DNA from: Opitutia bacterium
GTDB taxonomy: Bacteria > Verrucomicrobiota > Verrucomicrobiia > Opitutales > UBA953
Assembly (NCBI GenBank): GCA_947378845.1
Contig: CANCLQ010000030.1
Location: 1-16,442, forward strand
DNA: 16,442 nucleotides
Direction: 5' to 3'
The position numbers and the translations under genes are program-made. The notes beneath the pieces were generated by a model, which had not been told where the DNA came from, did not search any database, and worked only from the letters and a program-made list of their open reading frames with translations. Of the stretch, positions 7,758 to 15,110 are shown one piece after another. Within the stretch, counting starts at the first letter, position 1; each line of letters starts with the position of its first letter.

Positions 7758-9011
7758 ATGCATGAACCGCCCACAGTTGAATCGTCCACAGAGGAGATAA
7801 CACACTTTCCTAATGGGGCTTTCGTTCGCTATTTAATTGGCGAGGGAATTTCTATCACCGGAAGTTGGATGCAGGCGATGGCTCAAGGCTGGGTGATGGC
7901 CAGCTTGACTACGAGCGCAACGATGCTGGCACTCGTTAATCTTGTCTCAGGTATTCCAATGATCGCCCTCTCCACAACTGGCGGACTTTTTGCGGACAAG
8001 TATGACAAGCGAATGATTTTACAAATCTGCCAAGTCGCCCAAATTATTTTCTCGGTCGTCGCGGGCTACTTAATTTCCATTCACTCATTGGAAATCTGGC
8101 ATATATTTTTAGCCTCATTTCTCTTGGGAATTTCTGCCGCCTTTGAAGTGCCTGCCGCCTCCGCCCTTGTGCCTGAACTTGTTGGTCGTGCCCACGTAGC
8201 GCGCGCCATCGCCGTTGATCGTGCCGTCTTTCACGGCACACGCCTCATCGGACCGGCACTCGCGGGTTATTTAGTCGGACGCTACGGCCCCGCCTCCACT
8301 TTTTATATTAATGCTGTAACCTTCCTCGCATTGATGATTGCGCTTCTCACTCTTCCCCCTCGCCCGCTTGGCACACCCGAGCAGGAAGAAAAACGTCAGC
8401 ACGGAATGGGTGAAGGCTTCCGTCACGTGTTCAATGATCGTCCGAGCTTCGCGATGGTTTTATTGATGGCCACTAACACTATTTTCGTCTTCCCGATGAT
8501 GGTCATATTGCTGCCATTGTACGCAAAAAATGTTTTGTCCATCAGTCCGCAAGAGATGGGCTTTCTAATGCTCAGCTCAGGCCTCGGCTCACTCACGGGT
8601 TCACTCATCGTATTACGCGTGAAACGTTCATGGCGACCCAAAGTAATTGCGACCGCCGTGGCCGTCATCTGCTGCGCACTCTTTAGCCTCAGTCAGGCCA
8701 CAACTTTCCTCTGGGCTGCAGTCACCCTCGTCTGCCTTGCGCTCGGCGTCTCTAGTCTCATCGCCCTCTCGAATACGGTTCTTCAAGAACGTGCCCCAGA
8801 TGAAATCCGCGGACGCGTAGCGGCTGTTGCTGGTCTCAGTTTTTTCGGACTACTCCCCTTCGCTGGAATGGTTATGGCCGCAATCGCTGACTGGATTGAT
8901 CTTCGCCACGCCCTACTCTACTCAGCGTGTTGCTACGCTGTGATCGGAATTTTCGTACTGTGGTGGGCTGGTGATGCGGCCGGTGAAGAAATCTCGCCTG
9001 CACTCCGCTAA
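7758..9011 (+). CDS. MFS transporter, MFS_3/EntS-like (DHA3) exporter
   Basis: The 417-residue inner-membrane protein has about 12 hydrophobic segments. Its N-terminal half reads GSWMQAMAQGWVM, then the MFS motif A variant GGLFADKYDKR (75-85), FEVPAASALVPELV, and RAIAVDRAVFHGTRLIGPAL. This is characteristic of the MFS_3 group, which includes the enterobactin exporter EntS and many uncharacterised drug or metabolite exporters. The C-terminal half repeats the pattern with LQERAPDEIRGRVAAVAGL. The substrate is not evident and no siderophore genes are nearby. The stop is 2 bases from the 3' end of the convergent tRNA-Arg. No Shine-Dalgarno is seen. Confidence 0.92.
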   Translation: MHEPPTVESSTEEITHFPNGAFVRYLIGEGISITGSWMQAMAQGWVMASLTTSATMLALVNLVSGIPMIALSTTGGLFADKYDKRMILQICQVAQIIFSVVAGYLISIHSLEIWHIFLASFLLGISAAFEVPAASALVPELVGRAHVARAIAVDRAVFHGTRLIGPALAGYLVGRYGPASTFYINAVTFLALMIALLTLPPRPLGTPEQEEKRQHGMGEGFRHVFNDRPSFAMVLLMATNTIFVFPMMVILLPLYAKNVLSISPQEMGFLMLSSGLGSLTGSLIVLRVKRSWRPKVIATAVAVICCALFSLSQATTFLWAAVTLVCLALGVSSLIALSNTVLQERAPDEIRGRVAAVAGLSFFGLLPFAGMVMAAIADWIDLRHALLYSACCYAVIGIFVLWWAGDAAGEEISPALR

Positions 9012-9013
9012 AG

Positions 9014-9088
9014 TGGTGCTCCCGTTGGGAGTCGAACCCAAATCGCCGGCTTCGGAGGCCAGCATTCTATCCATTGAAATACGAGAGC
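9014..9088 (-). tRNA. tRNA-Arg (anticodon CCG)
   Basis: On the minus strand a complete cloverleaf is visible. Acceptor GCTCTCG (9088-9082) pairs with CGGGAGC (one T-G pair), followed by discriminator A and encoded CCA (9016-9014). The D-loop contains GG. The anticodon stem CTGGC/GCCGG encloses loop CTCCGAA with anticodon CCG, and the T-arm is TTGGG-TTCGACT-CCCAA. It reads CGG arginine codons. The top pair of the D-stem is a mismatch. It lies between the convergent MFS gene and folA. Confidence 0.96.
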
Positions 9089-9131
9089 GTTTACTTATCA
9101 AAACGGCAGACCGATTGAGTAGTCAACCCAT

Positions 9132-9623
9132 TCAGCGTTCCCAAATTTCAAAAGTATAATTCAAACCATCAAAAGTGCCGTCCTTTGACCAAGTTAGTCG
9201 TTTAAATTGCGACGGCCAATCGGATGGAAATTTTCGGTCGCCCTCAAAATTACGATGAATGCGAGTGATATAAAGTTTTTCGCAGTGCGGTAAACCTTCC
9301 GCATAAATCCGCTCACCGCCTGTAATCCAAATCGGACCAGTCCACGGCATACGTTGCGCAACGCTTAATGCTTCCGCTAAATCACTCGCACGTTCAGCAC
9401 CTGGGAAAATTTTCTCTGTCTGCCGCGAGATCACCACCGTGCCCCTACCCTCAAGAGCTTTAGAGAGTTCCTTATAACAATGGGGACCCTCAATCATCAC
9501 CCCACCCTCCGTCTGATCCATGAACCACTCGATGTCTTCTGGGATATTCCAAGGCAATCGCCCACCACGCCCAATGATTCCATTTTGGGCAACCGCGACG
9601 ATGCAGTATACAGGCTTGGGCAC
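9132..9623 (-). CDS. folA: Dihydrofolate reductase
   Basis: DHFR reduces dihydrofolate to tetrahydrofolate with NADPH. A GTG start at 9623 (AAAGG 8 bases upstream) gives 163 residues, the usual size, with the fold starting at VYCIVAVAQNGIIG. The open frame extends back to 9758, but that part shows no DHFR sequence and would overlap the divergent gene. Motifs are LPWNIPEDIEWF (Asp30 equals E. coli Asp27), ALEGRGTVVISR (Arg60 equals Arg57), ITGGERIYAEGLP, LYITRI and YTFEIWER. The NADPH phosphate-binding GRHT region is G46-P47-H48-C49, losing the Arg44 and Thr46 equivalents. No thyA is next to it. Confidence 0.9.
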   Translation of the reverse strand: MPKPVYCIVAVAQNGIIGRGGRLPWNIPEDIEWFMDQTEGGVMIEGPHCYKELSKALEGRGTVVISRQTEKIFPGAERASDLAEALSVAQRMPWTGPIWITGGERIYAEGLPHCEKLYITRIHRNFEGDRKFPSDWPSQFKRLTWSKDGTFDGLNYTFEIWER

Positions 9624-9719
9624 GCTTATAACCTTTGTGAAATCGCCCTTAAGCGCAAGTGCAAGCGGCCCCGATGTCGTCTGATTGACAGTCCACGACT
9701 GGCTAACCAAGGTGAGGCC

Positions 9720-11318
9720 ATGATCACCTGGTTGCACAACGCCACCCAAAAACACCACAAGTGGGTCCTCGGCTTCTTCGCTGCGATATCCGCAGTGTCA
9801 TTCATCTTTTTCGGCTACGGAGACCGCAGCGGGCGTTCAACTGATGCGAATATTTATCTAGGTGTAAGCATCAATGACCCCCGTACTCAAAATCGTTTTC
9901 GCGACTCACTCATCTTTGGCGCCCTGAGCGGACAACGCACCGAAGGTCGCACCCTGCCGCAACATATCGCTGAATTACATTTGGCCAACTCGCTCGCAAT
10001 TCCCGATCCATCCGAAGTCGAGGTTCGAAAAATTGCCCTCGGCATCACCACGCCCATCGATGGACGCGAGAACAACAATAGCCTCAACTTATACCTCGAG
10101 GCCGCCGCAAAACAACTCAACGCAACCGACATAGAAACCCGCGCGCGATTTGAAACCTACATCAAGGACACTTGGCGTATCAATAAAGCCGTATTGCTGC
10201 TTGCTGGCCCCGGCCACGCATCGACGGCTCAAATCAAACGTTCAATCGAACGCGAGAAAACTATCTGGACCGTCGACGTCGCCACCCTGCGCCTCGATGA
10301 CATTAAAACCGACGTCAAAGTAGACGAGGCCAAGGCACAGGCCTATTTTGAAGGAAATAAAGAAGCTTATCGTCTACCTGCTAAAGTCGAAGTAACGCTT
10401 GTGGCGCTGCCGAATATCACGCCCGACACTTCCCCTGTGACTGATGAGGAAATTGTAACCGAAGCTTACAATCTCGCTGAACAATTAAAATTCGAAGCCG
10501 GCAAAGTGAAAGAGCAAGCCCTCGCCCGCCGTAAAGAAATCGAAAGAATCATCCACCAAGACCGCGCCCTGCGTAATCTCGCCGGAAAAATTGGTGAAGA
10601 GCTGGCCGATCAATTCCCGACTGATGTTCACGCAGCCAACTCCCCTGCGTTTCAAGCCTGGCTCAAAAAACAAAATCCAATTCTCGAAACACTTCCTGCG
10701 TTCGACGTTACCAATCCACCCACCAATAAAAAAGTTCCTGCCGAGGTCCTCAAACTCGCCGCGGACCTTACAGAGAAAGATTGGCGTACCGATATGTTCC
10801 GCACCGAAGACGCTGCGATTTTTCTTATCTTAAATAAACGCATTGAATCGCGACTCCCTGAATTCGCCGAAGTAAAAGCCAATGCGATCGCTAATTGGCA
10901 ACGCAATGAACGCACACGCTTGCTCAACGAAGAAACCAATCGCATCAATAAAACCCTTCAAGCCGAAGTAGCCGCCGGAAAAGATTTCAAATCCAGTGCC
11001 AACGCACTCGGGCTTTCGATTTCTTCGCCTGCACCATTTAATGTGAATACCGTACCCGCTGAATTGAACGGGATTAACGAGCCCACCAGCCAAGCGATCG
11101 AAGTCGCAAACGTAGGCAAGGTCACTCCTGGTATCCTCACGGCTAATGGCGACACCGTCTTCATTCGCCCCTCGCGCGCAGATAAGCCGAAGGACGACGC
11201 TACGTCTGATGAGGTGAAACAATTGATCGAACGCTTTGCTGCCCGTAATGCGAATTACACCGCGATGGGCCTATTCCAGGACCTAACAACGACACCTGAA
11301 CCGCAGGGTCAGCGTTAA
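9720..11318 (+). CDS. Membrane-anchored PpiD/SurA-like periplasmic folding factor
   Basis: From the ATG at 9720 (AAGGTGAGG just upstream) the product is 532 residues. Residues 14-33 form one membrane anchor after a short cytoplasmic MITWLHNATQKHH, the PpiD topology. The periplasmic part starts with a helical SurA-N-like region (about 55-215) ending in AQAYFEGNKEAYRLP, the usual junction to a parvulin domain. The parvulin-like part starts VEVTLVALPNI, is split by a long charged helical insert (about 245-330), and resumes with AIFLILNKRIESRLPEFAEV and a C-terminal helical region. I see no intact parvulin active-site signature, so chaperone rather than isomerase activity is plausible. The frame extends upstream to 9480, but that part is antisense to folA and is not credible coding. 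Confidence 0.78.
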   Translation: MITWLHNATQKHHKWVLGFFAAISAVSFIFFGYGDRSGRSTDANIYLGVSINDPRTQNRFRDSLIFGALSGQRTEGRTLPQHIAELHLANSLAIPDPSEVEVRKIALGITTPIDGRENNNSLNLYLEAAAKQLNATDIETRARFETYIKDTWRINKAVLLLAGPGHASTAQIKRSIEREKTIWTVDVATLRLDDIKTDVKVDEAKAQAYFEGNKEAYRLPAKVEVTLVALPNITPDTSPVTDEEIVTEAYNLAEQLKFEAGKVKEQALARRKEIERIIHQDRALRNLAGKIGEELADQFPTDVHAANSPAFQAWLKKQNPILETLPAFDVTNPPTNKKVPAEVLKLAADLTEKDWRTDMFRTEDAAIFLILNKRIESRLPEFAEVKANAIANWQRNERTRLLNEETNRINKTLQAEVAAGKDFKSSANALGLSISSPAPFNVNTVPAELNGINEPTSQAIEVANVGKVTPGILTANGDTVFIRPSRADKPKDDATSDEVKQLIERFAARNANYTAMGLFQDLTTTPEPQGQR

Positions 11319-11360
11319 TCCAGCCACCCGGCAACCCGGCATCGTCTCACGCTTGCCCAA

Positions 11361-11394
11361 AGGGTTGCCAAACCCTAAGGGTTTTCTTCTTTTT
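11361..11394 (+). terminator. Alternating-hairpin terminator/attenuator-like element before gltX
   Basis: AGGGTT (11361-11366), AACCCT (11371-11376) and AGGGTT (11378-11383) form three segments in which the middle one can pair with either neighbour. The second pairing (AAACCC 11370-11375 with GGGTTT 11379-11384, 3-base loop) is followed by TTCTTCTTTT, like a short intrinsic terminator. The first pairing would prevent it. The T-run ends 4 bases before the gltX ATG, so the element may end the upstream transcript or regulate gltX. The stems are only 6 bp, so strength is uncertain. Confidence 0.45.
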
Positions 11395-11398
11395 ACGC

Positions 11399-12763
11399 AT
11401 GTCTCAGGTCCGCGTCCGCTTCGCCCCCAGTCCTACTGGCTTCTTCCATATCGGAAGTGCCCGCACGGCCCTATTCAACTGGCTCTACGCGCGGCACACG
11501 GGCGGTAAATTTATCCTGCGCATCGAGGACACCGACAAAGAGCGTAACTCACCCGAGTTTCTAAAAGTCATTCTCGATTCCATGCGCTGGCTTGGAATGG
11601 ATTGGGACGAAGGTCCCGAAGTCGGCGGAAATTTTGGGCCCTACTTCCAATCAGAACGCACTGAACTTTATAAGGCGAAACTCAAAGAGTTAGCCGACAA
11701 AGGAAAGGCCTACGAAAAAGATGGCGCTTGGTGGCTTCGCCTCGAAGGCGCACGCTCCGTTGTGTTCGACGAGCACCTTAAAAAAGAAATCGAGAAAGTC
11801 GACGCAGCTCCGATGGTGCTCAACGATCTCGTACGCGGTCGCGTTGAACGCGCCGAGGATCGCGACTTCGTAATCTTCCGCTCCAACGGCGAACCAGTCT
11901 TTCACTTTGTCAACGTCGTCGATGACATCGAAATGCAAATCACCCACGTCATCCGTGGCGAAGATCACCTCTCGAACACGTCCAAACACCTCGAGCTCTT
12001 CAAAGCGTTCGGCGTGAAACCGCCAGAATACGCTCACATTCCTTTGATTTTAAAGACCGATGGCCCAGGCAAGATGTCGAAGCGCGATCGCGGTGCCCTT
12101 ATCGAAGAATACCAACAGCGTCATTATCTACCAGCTGCTGTTCGTAATTATCTGTGCTTACTCGGCTGGACTCCGACCGACGGTCGCGAAGTGCTACCGA
12201 TTGACGATATCATCCAACAGTTTGAACTGAGTGCCGTCCACCAATCGAACGCTCGTTTCGACGAACGCAAAATGTCGCACGTCAATGCGCAAACTTTACG
12301 CACGATTCCTGCCGCAGAGTTTGCTGCCATCGCTCGCCCAATTTTAATTCAGAATAAGGTTATCGATGAAAAAGTTTCGGACGCACGTCTCACCGAAGTT
12401 TTAGCAATCGTACAAGAAAAGGTTATCTCCGTTGAACACCTCCCAGAGTTCATGGGCTTCTTCTTCACCGAGAATTTTAAGAAAGACGAAAACGCACAGG
12501 CCAATCTAACCAAAAAAGGTGGCGACCCAGCAGCCCGTCTTCGCGAACTTCTCCCTTCTCTGGAAGCTTGCGAGTGGACTGATGCCGGTATCGAAGCTGC
12601 TTTCAACGCCGCTGCAACGACACACCAACGCAAACCGACCGACTTCTTTGCACCCGCACGCTTCGCTACCTCAGGACAAGGCGGAGGCCCACATTTGTTG
12701 GGTATTCTGCGTGTCCTCGGACGCGACATCACCCTCCGACGCATCAAAGCATTTCTGAATTAA
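11399..12763 (+). CDS. gltX: Glutamyl-tRNA synthetase
   Basis: This class I synthetase charges tRNA-Glu with glutamate. The 454-residue product starts VRVRFAPSPTGFFHIGSAR with the HIGH motif as HIGS (17-20). It has LRIEDTDKERN (40-50), GLFNW-equivalent TALFNWLYARHTGG, VIRGEDHLSNT (184-194), the KMSKR loop at 225-229 (GPGKMSKRDRGA), and a helical anticodon-binding domain at the C-terminus. The zinc-binding cysteines found in some GluRS are absent (YEKDGAWWLRL at 105-115). Because a GlnRS gene follows 16 bases later, this enzyme is probably discriminating, with no need to misacylate tRNA-Gln. No Shine-Dalgarno precedes the ATG. Confidence 0.96.
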   Translation: MSQVRVRFAPSPTGFFHIGSARTALFNWLYARHTGGKFILRIEDTDKERNSPEFLKVILDSMRWLGMDWDEGPEVGGNFGPYFQSERTELYKAKLKELADKGKAYEKDGAWWLRLEGARSVVFDEHLKKEIEKVDAAPMVLNDLVRGRVERAEDRDFVIFRSNGEPVFHFVNVVDDIEMQITHVIRGEDHLSNTSKHLELFKAFGVKPPEYAHIPLILKTDGPGKMSKRDRGALIEEYQQRHYLPAAVRNYLCLLGWTPTDGREVLPIDDIIQQFELSAVHQSNARFDERKMSHVNAQTLRTIPAAEFAAIARPILIQNKVIDEKVSDARLTEVLAIVQEKVISVEHLPEFMGFFFTENFKKDENAQANLTKKGGDPAARLRELLPSLEACEWTDAGIEAAFNAAATTHQRKPTDFFAPARFATSGQGGGPHLLGILRVLGRDITLRRIKAFLN

Positions 12764-12779
12764 CTCGCCCCACTCTTAC

Positions 12780-14465
12780 ATGTCCACTGAGCCCACCGCA
12801 CCGCACCCACGCCACTTCATCCAGCAGATCATCGATGCGGATTTGGCCTCGGGTAAGCATAATAAAATTATTACACGCTTCCCGCCGGAGCCCAATGGCT
12901 ACCTGCACATCGGACACGCGAAATCTATCTGCCTGAATTTTGGTTTAGCCCTCGAGTACCATGGGAACTGTCACCTGCGGATGGATGACACCAATCCGAC
13001 CAAGGAAGAAGTCGAGTACGTTGACTCCATTAAAGAAGACGTGCGCTGGCTGGGCTTCGACTGGAATGAAAATTATTACCAAGCTTCAGATTATTTCGCG
13101 CGTATGCACGCAGATGCGATTCGTCTGATCAAACTCGGTAAAGCCTACGTCTGCTACTTATCGCTTGAACAAATGCGCGAGTACCGCGGCGACTTAATTA
13201 AACCCGGCAAAGAAAGCCCTACTCGCAATACTTCTATCGAAGAAAATCTGGCGGCATTTGAAAAAATGACCCGCGGTGAATTCGATGAAGGTAAAGCCGT
13301 GCTTCGCGCCAAGATCGACATGGCGTCGCCCAACGTGCATATGCGCGACCCCGTGATTTACCGCATTCGCAAGGCCTCACACCACAACACGGGCGATACC
13401 TGGTGCGTCTACCCGATGTACGATTACGCCCACCCACTTGAAGACGCGTACGAAGGCATCACACACTCGATTTGCACCTTGGAATTCGAAGTGCATCGCC
13501 CCTTCTACGATTGGCTACTCCGCACACTCGATACGCCCGCCAAACCACAACAAATCGAGTTCGCTCGATTGAATATCACTTACACCGTCCTTTCAAAGCG
13601 TCGCCTCCTCGAGCTCGTTCAAGAAAAACGCGTGAGTGGTTGGGATGATCCTCGTATGCCGACGATCTCCGGACTTCGCCGTCGCGGTTACACACCAGCT
13701 AGTATTCGTAAATTCTGTGAAACCATCGGCATCACTAAGTTTAATTCGCTCAGCGACGTCGCCCTGCTCGAACACTCCGTACGCGATGATTTAAATAAGA
13801 CTTCGCCGCGCTTCATGGCTGTGCTGGATCCGATTAAACTGATCATCGATAATTACTCCGAAGGTGAAGTGGAAATTCTCGATGCCCAAAACAATCCTGA
13901 AGACCCAGCAGCGGGCTCGCGCACTGTGCCATTCAGCAAGACGCTTCTCATCGAACGTGATGATTTCATCGAAGTAGCACCAAAGAAATACTTCCGCCTC
14001 ACTCCCGGCCAAGAAGTCCGTTTACGCTGGGGCTATTATGTTAAGTGCACGCACTGCGTTAAAGACGCCGCGGGCAATGTCACTGAAGTGCATTGCACTT
14101 ATGACCCTGCGACCAAGGGCGGCGACTCTCCTGACGGCCGCAAAGTAAAAGGCACCATTCACTGGGTCTCCGAAGCTCACGCCAGCGATGTCGAGGTTCG
14201 CCTCTATGACCGACTCTTCACGCATGAGAATCTCAATGATCTTGGAGACGACGAAGATTGGCGCACGCACCTCAATCCTGAATCACTGAAAGTGATACGC
14301 GGAAAAGTTGAGCCCTCTTTGCTCACGCTCAAACCAGGAACGCGCGTGCAATTCGAACGCACCGGATATTTCTGCGTCGACCTAAAAGACTCTCAGCCTA
14401 GCCGACCTGTTTTCAATCGCACCGTCTCGCTGAAGGACTCGTGGGCTAAACAAATCGTAAAATAA
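12780..14465 (+). CDS. glnS: Glutaminyl-tRNA synthetase
   Basis: This enzyme charges tRNA-Gln directly with glutamine. The 561-residue product has the class I motifs RFPPEPNGYLHIGHAKSI (33-50, HIGH 43-46) and TVLSKRRLLELV (269-280, MSK-type loop). GlnRS-specific sequence includes HLRMDDTNPTKE, VYPMYDYAHPLEDAYEGITHSICTLEF, and WDDPRMPTISGLRRRGYTPASIRKFC. The C-terminal two beta-barrels follow, with VKGTIHWVSEAHA, VEVRLYDRLF and RTGYFCVDLKDS. GlnRS is patchily distributed in bacteria; most use the GatCAB amidotransferase route. It is the second gene of a gltX-glnS pair and ends at a strong hairpin. Confidence 0.97.
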   Translation: MSTEPTAPHPRHFIQQIIDADLASGKHNKIITRFPPEPNGYLHIGHAKSICLNFGLALEYHGNCHLRMDDTNPTKEEVEYVDSIKEDVRWLGFDWNENYYQASDYFARMHADAIRLIKLGKAYVCYLSLEQMREYRGDLIKPGKESPTRNTSIEENLAAFEKMTRGEFDEGKAVLRAKIDMASPNVHMRDPVIYRIRKASHHNTGDTWCVYPMYDYAHPLEDAYEGITHSICTLEFEVHRPFYDWLLRTLDTPAKPQQIEFARLNITYTVLSKRRLLELVQEKRVSGWDDPRMPTISGLRRRGYTPASIRKFCETIGITKFNSLSDVALLEHSVRDDLNKTSPRFMAVLDPIKLIIDNYSEGEVEILDAQNNPEDPAAGSRTVPFSKTLLIERDDFIEVAPKKYFRLTPGQEVRLRWGYYVKCTHCVKDAAGNVTEVHCTYDPATKGGDSPDGRKVKGTIHWVSEAHASDVEVRLYDRLFTHENLNDLGDDEDWRTHLNPESLKVIRGKVEPSLLTLKPGTRVQFERTGYFCVDLKDSQPSRPVFNRTVSLKDSWAKQIVK

Positions 14466-14500
14466 AAAAACCTGCACAACGTGCAGGCTAATTTTATTTC
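14464..14500. terminator. Bidirectional intrinsic terminator
   Basis: CCTGCAC (14471-14477) and GTGCAGG (14481-14487) form a perfect 7-bp stem with loop AAC. It has seven A's on the left and CTAATTTTATTT on the right. Rightward it ends glnS; leftward the A-run becomes a T7 tail and ends the small minus-strand gene at 14494-14619. The leftward form is the more canonical. Confidence 0.85.
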
Positions 14501-14619
14501 TTCGAAGATTGCTTGGGCTTGCCTCGATTAGACGGACGAGGACCTTTTGGTCCGCGAGGCGCCACCGGGGCTTTTGCTTTGAATCTGGAATGTGGAGGAA
14601 CGTATTTAGATAATCCCAT
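14494..14619 (-). CDS. Small basic protein of 41 residues, function unknown
   Basis: An ATG at 14619 opens a 42-codon frame ending in TAA, read MGLSKYVPPHSRFKAKAP and on, rich in Lys, Arg, Pro and Gly (PRGPKGPRPSNRGKPK), with no hydrophobic segment. I count 13 Lys/Arg and no acidic residues, so it probably binds nucleic acid, perhaps RNA or ribosomes. That is inference from composition. GAGGGA lies 13 bases upstream of the ATG, a little far for a Shine-Dalgarno. Its stop lies just before a perfect intrinsic terminator in its own direction, good evidence of a real transcription unit. I do not recognise a named family; it does not match my memory of the Chlamydiae/Verrucomicrobia small basic protein of about 45-50 residues. 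Confidence 0.65.
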   Translation of the reverse strand: MGLSKYVPPHSRFKAKAPVAPRGPKGPRPSNRGKPKQSSKK

Positions 14620-14747
14620 ACCCAGAATACTATCCCTCTAATGAAGGGTGCGAAAGGCTTAATGTTTAAAAGGGTCGGACCAGGGATGACCATTCCCCTT
14701 GACGACCCCTTGCCCTCCCCTTTGATGCACCTTCTATCTGGTTATTA

Positions 14748-14835
14748 GGAGAGATGGCAGAGTGGTCGATCGCGCTGCATTGGAAATGCAGTGTACCGCA
14801 AGGTACCGAGGGTTCGAATCCCTCTCTCTCCGCCA
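14748..14835 (+). tRNA. tRNA-Ser (anticodon GGA)
   Basis: This is a complete class II tRNA. Acceptor GGAGAGA (14748-14754) pairs with TCTCTCC (14825-14831), with discriminator G and encoded CCA (14833-14835). The anticodon stem CTGCA/TGCAG encloses TTGGAAA with anticodon GGA, reading UCC and UCU. The long variable arm TACC-GCAA-GGTA is as expected for serine, and the T-arm is GAGGG-TTCGAAT-CCCTC. It is divergent from the small basic protein gene. TTGACG at 14699-14704 could be a -35, but I see no matching -10. Confidence 0.97.
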
Positions 14836-14894
14836 GGTAGTTATCATTCAAGAGCTAGGAACTACTCTCCTGGTAGACTTATCGCCGAACTTAA

Positions 14895-15001
14895 CGAGGG
14901 ATGAGAACCCTTGGGTTCGGTGAGCCATCAGGCGAACAGGCAATCCGCAGGATTGGGGCGAAGCCCTGCAGCGAAGCGGAATCAATCTCCCTCCGCCAGG
15001 T
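14895..15001 (+). repeat. tRNA-Ser-derived structured element (pseudo-tRNA-like)
   Basis: Its 3' end (14979-15001) matches the tRNA-Ser 3' end and trailer (14816-14838) at 20 of 23 positions, including CTCCGCCAGGT. Its 5' end GAGGGATG (14896-14903) resembles tRNA-Ser GAGAGATG (7 of 8). GAGGGA can pair with TCCCTC (14988-14993), giving an acceptor-like stem ahead of C-G-C-C-A. The core is not the tRNA core but a row of hairpins: GAACCC/GGGTTC (14905-14918), GCC/GGC (14924-14933), CAATCC/GGATTG (14941-14955) and GGGC/GCCC (14956-14966). It may be a decayed or repurposed tRNA-Ser copy, a repeat seeded from a tRNA tail, or a structured RNA cotranscribed with the tRNA. Confidence 0.5.
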
Positions 15002-15017
15002 GGACAGTTTTAGGGGA

Positions 15018-15056
15018 CACGTGGGCATGTTGGCACGTGGGCATGGTGACACGGGG
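15018..15056 (+). repeat. 16-bp tandem repeat, about 2.4 copies
   Basis: CACGTGGGCATG begins at 15018 and again at 15034, with a partial third copy (CACGGGG) at 15050, an exact 16-base period. The 4-base linkers differ (TTGG, GGTGA region). It sits between the tRNA-Ser-derived element and the GC-rich hairpin. Confidence 0.75.
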
Positions 15057-15071
15057 AATTACAAATGTATT

Positions 15072-15110
15072 GGGTGGGGGCGGCGCTCCGTCGCCGTCCG
15101 CGACCCACCC
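15072..15110. repeat. GC-rich hairpin / REP-like palindrome
   Basis: GGGTGGG (15072-15078) pairs with CCCACCC (15104-15110), and CGGCG (15081-15085) pairs with CGCCG (15092-15096) around loop CTCCGT, with two further G-C pairs between. This gives a stem of about 14 bp. No T-run follows, so it is not a standard intrinsic terminator. It resembles a repetitive extragenic palindrome, but copy number elsewhere cannot be seen. Confidence 0.6.

Noticed and set aside
9685..9690. TTGACA hexamer as a -35 promoter box for the PpiD-like gene
   Set aside because: No -10-like hexamer lies at 16-18 bases. The best AT-rich match (TAACCA) is only 13 bases away.
9480..9719. 80-residue N-terminal extension of the PpiD-like protein
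   Set aside because: It is antisense to folA and would bury the membrane anchor and the well-placed ATG at 9720 with AAGGTGAGG upstream.
9624..9758. 45-residue N-terminal extension of DHFR
   Set aside because: It has no DHFR similarity and overlaps the divergent gene start. The GTG at 9623 gives a normal-length enzyme with an AAAGG site.
15018..15056. CRISPR-like array
   Set aside because: Only about 2.4 copies with a 16-base period and 4-base linkers, so there are no spacers and no cas genes nearby.
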